Shown here piece by piece: positions 45,437-56,400 of a stretch of 64,000 bases of DNA (within the stretch, counting starts at the first letter, position 1; every line of letters begins with the position of its first letter). The position numbers and the translations under genes are program-made. The stretch covers positions 2,848,373 through 2,912,372 of the forward strand of contig NC_088306.1 of assembly GCF_032854445.1 (NCBI RefSeq). Reading direction: 5' to 3'. This stretch comes from Liolophura sinensis. Lineage: Eukaryota; Mollusca; Polyplacophora; Chitonida; Chitonidae. The notes below the pieces were generated by a model. It searched no databases. It had not been told where the DNA came from and saw only the letters and a list, made by a program, of their open reading frames with translations.

Positions 45437-47230
45437 ATGGCAGACAAGATGTGGTCCAGGCCTGGATTTATGAAGCATTATTGTTGTGTATGCAGTAATT
45501 TCAAAGGGAAAATTATGAACCAGAGGATTATCACTTTACATCGATTTCCGTCAGAAAGATCAGTTAAAGAGGCGTGGTTGAGAAGAATTCGTTCAGTGAG
45601 TGCGAACTTTAAATTTAGTGATAAAAACGACTCGTCACTGCTGTGCTCACTTCAAGGATGGCATCTTCGACAGAAGGTCACCAGAACACAAGATACCATC
45701 TGCTTTCATTCTGGCAGATGGTACTGTCAGTTTGAATGGAAATTGGTAAGATAAATCCTCAAATTTCAGTCTTTTACACTGATATTTAACCCATGGAATC
45801 AGACATGGAAAATGCATTGTTGCAAAAACTTGCAGTAACCCTAAAATATTCAACATATTAAAGCATGGTGTGGGAAATATATTTAAACTATTTGTTTTGT
45901 AAAATTTTGTCCGCCTCGCTAGCTGCTTTTTGTTTATCAGCAGTTGTATAGGCCTATGTTTAAACTGTAATATGTGCAGGTCTGTAGGGCTGTGATGTTC
46001 GGCAGAAAAGTTTAACAGCTGTAAACTTCGTTTATTTTCAGATATTTGACATGTCCACACCTAGCAGCCAAACTGATCTGAATGTGGAGCAGGCGGAAAA
46101 TCAGAACTTGACATTGAAAACATCAGTAGCAGCACATAAGCAAATGTCTTTGCAATTTCATGACTACTTAGGCAACGTTGATATTTCAAATTTCTTTGGT
46201 TGTCTGGCAAAGGTAGTTCAGATGGATCCGTGTGAGGGCACCAGAACATTTGCGTCACAAACAAAACCGTTATCGGTACTTTCAAAGGAATCAGAGAAAA
46301 GGACAACTATAAGGACATTTGTGACTCAGACACAATCTGTTAAAAAAACAAGGAGTTTTGGTATATAAGTTCAGATGCCAGACTTAACAATAGAGGACAT
46401 TAAAAATAATGATATGTGTATGTTTTATACTGATAGTGCAGATGTGGAATTTATTGTTAGATGAGCTCCATGACGCAGAGTTCAATACTCAAAGCGCAGG
46501 GAATGGAGAAAACACCAAGAGTAATGCGTTTAATTGATGAATTTTTTTCAGTGTTGATGCGCTTCAGGCTTGGTCTATTTTTAGAGGATTTAGTTGGGCG
46601 GTTTCACATTTCAAAATCTACATGCTGTAATATTATTAGTCAGTGGGCCTTATATCTTTCTGTTAAATTATCCACCCTGGTTCCATGGCCTTCAAAAGTA
46701 GCTATTACAGAAACAGTGCCACTCAAGTTTAAGCGTAAATATCCCAACTGCAGGGTGATAATAGATTGTACTGAATTTTATACACAGACACCTCAATCTT
46801 TAATTAACAAATCATTAATGTATTCATATTAAAAATCACGTATGACCTGGAAAGCTTTGCTGGGCATTAGCCCCTCAGGCATTGTGACCATTGTTTCAGA
46901 CTTATGGACCGGAAACGTAAGTGATAAACAAATAACCAAAAATTATGGCATACTAGATTTGTGTCAGTCCGGGGACGCTATCATCCCCGGACAGACAACT
47001 TATCATTCAACCAATCAAAATAAGACGATTTAATCGTCAAGAAATAAAGGAAACAAGAGGCATAGCAAATCTTTGAATCTATGTGAAACGCCCAGTGGAA
47101 AGGGTAAAAAAACTTCAGAATTCTTCAAGGTGTTATGCCTATTACATAGTCTGAGCAGGCCACTAATATCCTCAAGGAAATGTGCTGGGCTCAGTAATTT
47201 ATTACCACCCTTAGTACAATACAACTAAGA
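45437..47230 (+). pseudogene. ISL2EU transposase (THAP zinc finger + DDE_Tnp_4), broken
   Basis: Exon one (45437-45745) encodes MADKMWSRPGFMKHYCCVCS, then a THAP zinc finger. CCVCS gives the first two cysteines, LHRFP and W follow, and CAHF with FDRR and KIPSAFILADG are read one frame over, so there is a frameshift near 45640. A donor GTAAGA is at 45746 and an acceptor TTTTCAG precedes 46044. Exon two contains a helical region (FRLGLFLEDLVGRFHISKST) and a DDE core (VIIDCTEFYTQTP at about 46760; SDLWTGNVSDKQITKNYGIL). After GDAIIPG the usual DKGF segment with the second catalytic aspartate is missing. Frameshifts also lie near 46370-46500 and a stop interrupts the core at about 46830. The remains of the last motif (EIKETRGIANL, VKRPVERVKK) run to about 47130. 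Clearly dead. Confidence 0.8.
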
Positions 47231-48184
47231 TTATACAGTGTATTATGTTCCAGTTCACACAGTATGTTCATTTTGTCCTCAGAATAGAGCTGCTTATCCA
47301 ATAGCTTTTCAATATTCAGTATATTTATTAATTTGACAGTTGTTGAATGCCATAATCAGGAACTTTTTATATATACATACCATGGCGGTCAGCTTTAAGC
47401 ATATTGCGGATATTCTTGGGGAAACTGGGTGTGCCCAGGTTACGCAAGCGGCCTTTCAAGTTTGGTAAGTAAATGATGAACTTTCCCATATGTGACATAG
47501 ACAGATCTGAACACCACATTGGTGGAAGACAAGCGATCTTCAATGAATGGTAGACGGCGCATTAGTACTGCCAGCCACCTATTAACACCAAGGTCCCACA
47601 TGCAGTGAGTGGAAGAAATTGACAAATTCTGCGTCCAAGGCCAGGTATTGAACCTGAACTTTGTGTGTCACTGTTATTGAGGACAAGTGCAGCTTCAGTA
47701 TAATTCAGCTTAGGGTAATGGTCTTATGTACTGTATCTTTGAAGTTACCTTTTTTACTATTAAAAGACTTGTAAGTAAATAATAACTTTGCTCAACATGA
47801 AATTTTTTTCTTGCTTTCATTTATGCACTGATTTATTTTGTATGGTCATCCCAAATAAATCTTACCCATTACCAGCAAAAATATATCAAGAACACATGGT
47901 TTACACAGTGCAGTTTGGTGTTATTTTGGTTTTGTTTCTGATCAGGGTAAGATTTGTTGTGAACCTAATTATTTAATTATGTATATAAATATATATTTAT
48001 ATAGTTTATTATATAAACCAGCAATAATCCTGGAAAAAATGTTTCACACCATAACGAAGAATACTAGTTTATGGGACAGATTATTAAGTTAGATTTATTA
48101 GAGTGAAGTCAATATACATAATGCAGAACAACAGTTTTTTCATTTGTTTTCTGTCCAATCCTAAGATACCCAATAATTTTTCAC
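47231..48184. other. Inter-gene DNA within the ISL2EU element
   Basis: No gene recognised. The sequence at about 47395-47640 reads open on the minus strand (61 aa) and looks like a dispersed molluscan repeat, but I cannot name it. The rest is AT-rich. Confidence 0.35.
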
Positions 48185-48425
48185 TGACACAGCAAGTTTG
48201 AAGGGTGGAGGGTCCCCATCAAACTCTGGCAAGCTACTGGCTATTTTAAGTCTTTCATACTGATGGAGGGCAAGTGACTTGCAGAAAACTTTATCTAAGC
48301 TGACACAAGACAGAACCGCTTATTGCCACCCATTCCTTCGGAAATAAATAAAAGTGCTTACATCTAATGTTGAAAAATTCCCTGTCCGAGAGTGGGGCTG
48401 AACCCACATTTGATCTACCATCAAA
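48185..48425 (-). mobile_element. SINE-like insertion between the ISL2EU genes
   Basis: On the minus strand the piece begins TGGTAGATCAAATGTGGGTT, with a B-box-like GGGTTCAGCCCC. It continues through TTTTATTTATTTCCGAAGGA and ends near CTTCAAACTTGCTGTG. No clear tail or target duplication, so this is a tentative call. Confidence 0.4.
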
Positions 48426-48816
48426 GGCAAGGACCAGATTTATAAATATGTAACTGTTTTACAGTGATAAAACAAAAAAACAGTTCTTTCCTTTTGAGAC
48501 TCAGAACTATTATTCTAGAAAAATAAAATTTCGACAAATAACAAATATTGGTCACCAATGATGCACAATCTTCATGTACAAAGTCAAATGAAGGTGTCCT
48601 AAATGAACAATACCTCATTAGACATCTTAGTCCTAAGCCCATCTCTGCTTTAATTACAAAACCTAACATCAGCACTGAAGTAAATTTATGTCTTAGATCA
48701 TTGCTTGTTGGCCAGTTAGAAAGCCAAAATGCAAAATCAGTTTTGCTTTGCAGGAAGTAAAGCATGATTTAGTGCTTGAGTCCTATTGTGCCAAAGTAGT
48801 GCATGAGATGTAAGCC
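48421..48816. other. Sequence downstream of the YqaJ gene
   Basis: Open on the minus strand for 114 codons (48421-48765) and on the + strand for 70 (48548-48760). I recognise neither product. It lies between the YqaJ stop and a SINE-like insertion and may be 3' UTR of the transposon gene. Confidence 0.3.
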
Positions 48817-50704
48817 TCAAAACAGTGTTTTCCCACGTTTCCCACGTTCAGAGGACAGCTCTGGCAAAACAGCTGCCTTGTAAAGTAGATTTAATTTTCT
48901 TAACATGACCGTTCTCATAAGGTCATTAAAGTAAATCCTTTCTGCAGAGCGTCCTTTGAGTGTCCATACCAAAAAATCACACCACAAACCCATTTGTCCT
49001 TGAACTTGGTAATAAATTTGGTAATGAATTTTTTTATTATAATACATAATGACATAATTTTTCACTTGTTTCACTTGTCCATCAAGTATTTTACAACAGA
49101 AAGTACTGTCATTACATGCATCATTGGGAGACATGTCCCTGAACTTGTACGGGCATTTCACTTCAAGCAAACCTTTCTTATCAGTGCAGTTTCTACAGCA
49201 GTCCACCAATACATCTGGGCTTGCCCCAAGACATAGATGTTCAGGAGAAACAATTAGTCCACTTACAGACACCATCAAACCTGGATGTAATGTCTGACAT
49301 TCACTAATATATTCAGGCCTTGACGCTAGTTCGTGGCTTCTACCCCATTGTGTTTCGCACAATCAAAACTTAACTGATAAGACATTACTGCTTTCAAAAT
49401 GTTATCAGGTTTTGTGTCCTCTCATTTTTTGCATAATAATAATTTTAAATTCTGTGAAGAGGAGGTAACATTACTTTTCTCTTGTGTGTAAAAGTTCCCT
49501 CACTTAAAAAAATGCTGCATGGTGAGAGCACTGTTTTAGTTTTCCACCAAATTTAAAGGCATACAAAGCTTTGACATTTTGTAATATATCACATTTTGGC
49601 TTCACAGATTTAGTAACGTCAAATGAATCTCCAATCTTGATCTTTTTAAAAACAAGGTGCTGTGACAAGGTGCGCTTCTTAGGACTTAATTTCCTTTTTC
49701 TTGGCTGATTCCATTTACACCTGCTTGAGGTTGGAGCATTCAATCCACTTCTGTGTTTCTCTGCTATATCCACCACAGCATACAGCAAAGCAGCAACGTG
49801 GATACAGGGCTCTACTTCTCTGTAGTAATAAATATTTCAATATCAGATAATTTCAAAATATCATAATGTACATGTAAGTTTCCTTAATCTGTCATGGTAC
49901 ATGCTCTTTCTTTATATATAACTATATTCCTTTTTCTGGCCAGAAAATAGTAAATGAATTGGGATGAAATATTTCTGATTTAATCAGCATGGGAAAATAC
50001 AGACCACAATTCACATCAATTTACTCCCTCTCCCCCAAAAATTCAAAATTAAGAAGATTAATATTCATGTTTTAAAGAAAGATATGCCTATTCTCTTTCA
50101 GTACTGTACTTAAGTTTACTATTCCAGGAATAGAATTAGCGCTTACCCAGCCACACACTGACATCCCGCTCCATGTACCTTCCCTGTAACCTTTGGCAGA
50201 CAAACCCAAGTTTAGTAGTTTTTTCTTTTTCACGTCTGTCGGCAAAGACGGAATAACCTTGGCTTTCATGTAACAGTCAGTGCGGTCCTTCTATATTGCG
50301 TGGTATCTCACGGAATGTACAAGCCCGTCTTCGTGAAAGACCTTTGCTTTAAGCTGTTTCTTCGCATCCATGCAAACACTGCCAGATGTTCCAGTTCGAC
50401 TAAGAATTAAATAGTTGTAAACATCCTCCGCTCTGAATGGTGGTACCTCGAGAAGCTTGTCATCCCAATTACAACCAGTTAACGTCCATGGCTTGTAATC
50501 TTTTCGCCGTGTAGAGTTCGAAAGATTTCTACATTTTGTTTCGCCTCATCTGTGTTGTCCTCAACTTGGATCTCACATAGAGTTCTCGGTCCCAGTTTAC
50601 ATACGCATTTAACGCGTTCGATCAATTCCCGTCTCTTTCCTCTCTTGTAGAAAATCCTTTAGTTCTCGAACTGATAATTTGTCAACATCAACTTCCGACG
50701 CCAT
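48817..50704 (-). pseudogene. ISL2EU-associated SAP + SWIM + YqaJ nuclease, broken
   Basis: Read on the minus strand from ATG 50704. A SAP-like motif comes first (MASEVDVDKLSVRELKDFLQ, then KRRELIERVK one frame over). A segment LLEVPPFRAEDVYNYLILSR with GLVHSVRYHAI follows. Then comes a SWIM-type zinc finger, split by an intron: CQCVAG before the donor near 50140, and HVAALLYAVVDIAEKH after it near 49790. The last block (48817-49362) is a YqaJ/lambda-exonuclease-like domain: GLIVSPEHLCLGASPDVLVD, then GLLEVKCPYKFRD and YYQVQGQMGLWCDFLVW, with the nuclease D, E-x-K and Q residues intact. The upstream exons contain at least two frameshifts and a stop. Such proteins accompany ISL2EU transposases; their role in transposition is not settled. 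Confidence 0.82.
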
Positions 50705-51131
50705 TTTGTTACAGTTTACTCTCCGCAAGTGGCAGAAATCTACGAACGACAACTCTTCGAAGGGAGATAATAACCTTTTTGACCAGGACGTGCACGTCGA
50801 TGGAATACGTCACAAAAGAATGACGTCACTTCTGACTAGACTGCACAGTCATTGCACGACATCCATAGTTGACAGACGTTTATGTTAACACAGCGAAGTT
50901 GACAGATCGTTATTTCACCGATTACAGATTTCCTAAAAGCAGCCACGTGAGTTGTACTTATGCTTGTCAGTATTTTTTCTTCGTTAAATAATGAACGCTA
51001 CCGAAAGGTTTATATCATAAAACATAGAGATGAAAATAGCATGCAGTATGTATCACTTGCACGGTAAGCATAGGCTTGCATACTAACATCCATCAGAATT
51101 ATGACCTTAGCCTATGTTGTAATCAAGCTTG

Positions 51132-51133
<2 letters not shown>

Positions 51134-51180
<47 letters not shown>
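51134..51180. repeat. (TA)n microsatellite
   Basis: A run of about 23 TA dinucleotides. Confidence 0.97.
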
Positions 51181-51185
<5 letters not shown>

Positions 51186-51804
51186 GTATCTTATAGATAT
51201 CTTGCATGAAAACGACCAGAAGACAGGGAATTGGTGTCATTTTTCAACCTGAAATGTACATATGTCCTTATCATTTCTAAATCACGAAAGAAACGTATGC
51301 TGGCCAAAAAGTTTGCCGAAGTCTTTTCGTCATCTTTGAGACTAGTGTGATGCATGCTGTCCATTATGACGTTAGAGGCCGTATGTCAGTACATTTGTTT
51401 GCTTGTCAAATCGTGTACGTCATAACTGTGTGACGCAGTTCGATACGTCACAAACACGTGACGTGAACAACAGAGATCTTTCTGCTGAACATTTTCGCAA
51501 TAGAGCGACATTGTACAGACGTTCATGCTAACGTAGCACTCACAGATCTTTCTTCTCGGAAGATACGGGCTTAGAAGAAACCATAAGAGAGGTACAGTTT
51601 TTTTTTAGATAGATGTTTGTCTTTGATTTAGTTGATTGTGTAATTTGTCTGTCGCTCTTGTACATGTACTAAATCATGCGAGAGTCACTTCACGTGGAAT
51701 CAGACCAGTCGCCATAATTTTTGTCTGCCAAATTATGGCTATTCAGAGAGGAATGAAATAGTCCATGTAATCATGATCAATCACTGAACACCATAGGCAA
51801 TAAA

Positions 51805-52230
51805 GGGTAAAATTTTAATTCGATGTGTCGATGATACAGGCTTGGAAATAATGGTTAAGTTGTGGCGGGGCATAATGGCAAATTTTCCAGCTATTAATGT
51901 TTTGAAAAGATACAACCTTATAAATTACACAGCAGTTTTGCCAAGAATTAAGCTAGTCAGCATGATTTCCCTCATTTTTCTCAAACGTGAAGGCGTTACA
52001 CACCAAAAGAGGGTGAAAAGAGCCAACTTGTATTGAGAATTTATCATTTAACACAAAGGGTGAAAGTTTAATTCACTACATTGTTTACAAGCTTGAAAAT
52101 AATGTCTAAGTTGATACAGGACATGATGGCAAATTTTCTAGATATTGACATAATTAAAAAAGTTACATTACAATTTTATTTAGTCATTATACATGACAGT
52201 TTTGTCCTGTACTGAACATTTAGCCCCAGT
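51805..52230 (+). repeat. Diverged tandem duplication, about 240 bp, 2 copies
   Basis: Two neighbouring stretches share, in order, TTTAATTC, ACAGGCTTGGAAATAATGGT or ACAAGCTTGAAAATAATGTC, TAAGTTG, ATGGCAAATTTT and ACA(G/T)CAGTTTTG-like words. About 25-30% diverged. No coding potential is preserved. Confidence 0.6.
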
Positions 52231-53345
52231 AAAAATACTTCGTTTTCCTCGCCGTGCTGCTTATTTCCAGGCATGATGTTGGTTTCTGTTACAACAGTAC
52301 TAGGCCTTTATTCTTTTAAATATTAAGTATTTTATAAAAAACAAAAAAAAAACATGTTAGAAGTCCCTATAATCCTGCTTCGTTCGATTCAAGTTTTGGG
52401 GGTATTTTACAGTAGCTTTGGAATCGTCGTATTGACTTATGAAATATTTTTCTCTAGGTTTTTGTTCTGCAGGTTTTGGGATAATATTACTCTAGATTTT
52501 GGGATAATCGTTTTAGGGGTTGGGGACCTCATTTGGGGGTAATCGTATTTTTGGGTTGCCGTATTCTTTGATCGCAAGTTTTAAGGCTCTCATAGGCAAT
52601 TTTTAAAAGCTTTCGTATCTATAAACTGTTGGTTTTTCAAATATCACTTTATTCCTGATAAATGAGGTCTCATGTTCGACTCCAGCTCGAGCTCGCTGCG
52701 TTCTTTCATCCAGCAGAAGGGCAACCACCCACAGCCAATAAATCTTCATAGTTTATAGATGAACTATCATATATTGAGATATATTTAGTTTCTTATAGAT
52801 ATCCGACGATGTAAATCAAGATCTGGTTTAATTTTAAAACAGTCTAAGCTATAACTCGTCTATCATAAATAAGATGGTTTTATGGCAATCTAAAATATAA
52901 AAGGCTATTTTAATATAGTTTTATATTAACCTAAGATGGAACTGGGTTTCTCGAAGATATTTTTAAGGTAATTTATGACACTGCCGGGATTATCTAAAAT
53001 TAAAGATACTTTCACGGTGAAATGAGGTGCATCTGGGAAATTATACGATAGTTTTTATTTAATGTAAGGTAGGTAGTGTCAAATACAAGGACCTTTTGAA
53101 ATACCCTTTAAGAGATGCCCAAAGTACAGCATAAAAACCCTAAAATATGGAGAATATTGCCTAATAAATTCAAAATGTTCAAAAAGATTACCTATATCCA
53201 TGTGTATGAACCGCACACACATTTACAAGTAATTTTCACACTATGATTTGGTATAAAAGGTATTGATAGTCTAAAGATAGTTTTATGGTAGTTCCCAATC
53301 AGCGACTGATTTTATTTTCGAAATTCTGCATTTTTATCTCTGCAG

Positions 53346-53448
53346 ACGATGGCTTGGAGAAGCCACAACCGTTTCTCCCTCCCTCCAATAGAGAGCGCAG
53401 GGACCCGGGGTTATCCCCCTAAATCCCCACCAGCGACGATTTGCCCAG
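53346..53448 (+). other. First coding exon of the SxIP-repeat gene
   Basis: Acceptor TCTCTGCAG, then ACG and ATG; donor G|GTATGC at 53449. The exon leaves one base over, which completes an Asp codon with the next exon. That an acceptor directly precedes the start codon implies an upstream untranslated exon. Confidence 0.75.
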
Positions 53449-56400
53449 GTATGCAGGAATCACTGTTAATACAACTATATATGTTAAAGGGAAAGGCATC
53501 TGTTTCAGCTGTATAATTCTAAAATATCATTGTACTGAATTTTTGTTTACCGAAAACGAGACTTCAAATGACAAGTAATAAAGTCAAAAACATTTCTTAA
53601 AAAAAATCTTGAGTAATTCTTTAATAAATAACTTAAATACATACACACATATATATACATAAAGATATACATTCATGCATGTATAAATGCATTATACGCT
53701 GGTATTTTAATTCTCTTAATTATCCTATGAAAACTATGAATTTGTTTTAATTTTATTTTCTGAGAGCCTAAAAGTGAACTTATTGCCCTCTGCATGTTGC
53801 TTGGAATATAATGAAAGACTTACAACATATAGAGTAAACGCAGAGCAGTGAAGACAGTGCCAAACTTGGCAAATCGTTATACCTATGACCAGTGAAATGC
53901 GGTCTCTTATCAATTTATTTCAGTAATTTACTTTAAGGCGCAAAAAGCCTAGGAGCGTTCTTTCTTTTCTTTGATTTTCATTTTTATTTTGACAATTACC
54001 AGCAATAAATTTATGAACACTCGTACAATTTGTGTGATGAGAGAGCCTTTATATATATATATATATATCAGGTTTCTGCTCACACATAGGATGGCTAATT
54101 TTCAGATACGTCGCCCCCTCAATATTTGGGAAACAGAATGTACGTGACGGGTTCTGCCAGTCACATCTACCAGGATGATTCAGTCTATGACGGCGAATCA
54201 TTGGTCTGTAACAGTTCAACCAGCAAGGCCTCCTCGAAAGATGAAGAAAGCGGCTCAACTTCCAGCAGTTCCGGGTCTCAACCAGTGTTCAGTAAGTTGA
54301 TTTCTAGAAGACTTTAGACAGATTTTAAATTTCACAAAGCGATCGTGCCGTTCGTTAAATGCATGTGGTCATCTTGGTAACCTTAAATAATGTTCAGTAT
54401 TGATTAACTCAGTTAACGCCTCCTGAAAGTTGCCATGAAATCTGGGTGTTCTTAATAATATGACAGTTTCGTGAAACTTCGTGTCGACCTCTTAATATTA
54501 AAAACTTAAAGGCATATTTTATTTTCACATTTAACCATGTAAATAGAAAACATCTGAAATGTTTAATTTATTTAACACACGTTGTGTTGGGGTATCACAT
54601 TTTTGTGTTGAATGAAACAACAGAAGTTGTGTTAGATTGCCACACAAGTCTTTTTTTTGGTGCATCTTTCCGAACATAAAGTGATACATACAATACATAC
54701 CACCACTAGTAAGGCCAAAATCTATTGATTTATTTGATTGGTGTTTTACGCTGTGTTCAAGAAAAGGACGAAACTAATCTTCTGAAATGATACGAACCGC
54801 ACGTACTTGTAGGATCCAACCTACAACGTACACTCTTGATTACTCTTTCGTACCCCTGTAAACAGATTCGGGTAGTTACGGCATTACTTCATATCAGTTT
54901 GACGACCATGGCAGTTTACCGGCCTGACTGAGTAAAGTCGTCCGGCTGATTTTTTCTCTTCTGAGATACAGAGGCTTTTGTTTGACATACAGTTATGGTC
55001 TCAAAGGGATCATTTTGGTAATAATGTTCTATAACAAAAGCTATAGCAAACTTGTACTGTGGATTTCTCCTGTAAACTAAATGTGAAGTTTCTGGTTGGG
55101 TTCGACAGTACTTGGAATGATATGACTTCGTCTGCTTCAGGTGAACATGTGAAAAGGAAAATAGAGCAAAGACGCCAAGATCTGTCTGAACTTAGTTTGT
55201 TAAAACGGATAGAAACGGCAGAGGATCTCGATCTGTAAGTACTCATTATCACATCTGCAATCCTTTCTATTTGTGTATTGTGGTATAAACGTGACATAGT
55301 TCGTTGTATGATTCAATAAGCGGCTACGGAAGTTGAATAGTATCTTATCATGGTTGGATACAGCATCCTGATTTCAACAAAAAAACAAATACCTGAAAAT
55401 TTTTAAATTTATAAAAAAAAGAATTAAATGATGCTTTGTAATTGGACGTAGCATTTTGATGCTTTATGTGCTATAAAAGTGATTGGCTAATTCAATAATT
55501 CGTTAATTCTTCTAACGAAATCAAATCAAGGACTACAAAAGTTCCTGAATCTAACAATCCTTGTCACACATAACAAGACATATGGTCACTTGACAGCGAC
55601 ATGTATTGACTGGTATCTTGTCACACATAACAAGACATATGGTCACTTGACAGCGACATGTATTGACTGGTATCTTGTCACACATAACAAGACATATGGT
55701 CACTTGACAACGACATGTATTGACTGGTATCTTGTCACATAACAAGACATGGCCGCATGACAGCGACGTGTTGACTGCTACCTTGTCACACATAACAAGA
55801 CATATGGCCGCATGACAGCGACGTGTTGACTGCTACCTTGTCACACATAACAAGACATATGGTCACTTGACAACGACATGTATTGACTGGTGTCTTGACA
55901 TCTTGAAATTGTTTTTATATTTTGTTTATGGAAGTCAACAATGTCTTATTCTTCCTAGTCATGCTGAAATTATCAGTTTTTTCTGTGGAAATTAACATTC
56001 CCTAGTCCTTGGTCTTGATGCTGAAATTGTTATTTATGTTTTGTCTGTGGTAGTTAACATTGCTTAGTCCCACCTGTGCATGCTGAAATGGTTTTCATAC
56101 TTTGTATATGTAAGCCAACATTACCTTGTTCTTTCTCCCTATGATGAATTTTTTTATGTCTTATCTTTGGAAGTCAACATTGCCCCGTCTTTCTTCTTGA
56201 TGCTGGAATTATTTTTTGTTCTGTGGAAGTTAACATCGCCCACTTCTTCCTCCCGATGCTGAAGTTATTTTTTATGTTTTGTCTTTTGAGCGAACATTGT
56301 CTTGTCCTTTCTCACGATGCTAAAGTTGTTTTTTTCTGTGGAAGTCAACACTACCCAGTCCGTCGCCATAGTGTTGATATTCTTCTATGTTTGACTGTCG

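Larger units (their letters stand above)
45344..50785. mobile_element. Degraded ISL2EU-type DNA transposon, about 5.4 kb
   Basis: Two convergent genes characteristic of ISL2EU elements lie here: a THAP + DDE transposase on the + strand and a YqaJ-type nuclease on the minus strand. Candidate terminal inverted repeats are GTTCAATAAGGGTTGTTACC plus TCCCCCT at 45344 and AGGGAGATAATAACCTTTTT plus GACC at 50761-50784, imperfect and therefore tentative. The space between the two genes (47230-48800) has collected other DNA, including a SINE-like piece. Both genes carry multiple lesions, so the copy cannot move by itself. The element name comes from recall of the family's gene pair. Confidence 0.65.
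50786..53345. other. Gene-free stretch upstream of the SxIP-repeat gene
   Basis: No coding exon seen. Because the first coding exon at 53349 is preceded by a 3' splice site, an untranslated first exon of that gene probably lies here. One possible 5' donor is AGAGAGGTACAG near 51590. Contains a TA microsatellite, an old duplication and a tRNA-like B box (CATGTTCGACTCCAGC, about 52672). Confidence 0.4.

Noticed and set aside
45437-50704. THAP and YqaJ genes as host (domesticated) genes
   Set aside because: Both carry frameshifts and stops, and the transposase lacks part of its core, so retention for host function is unlikely for this copy.
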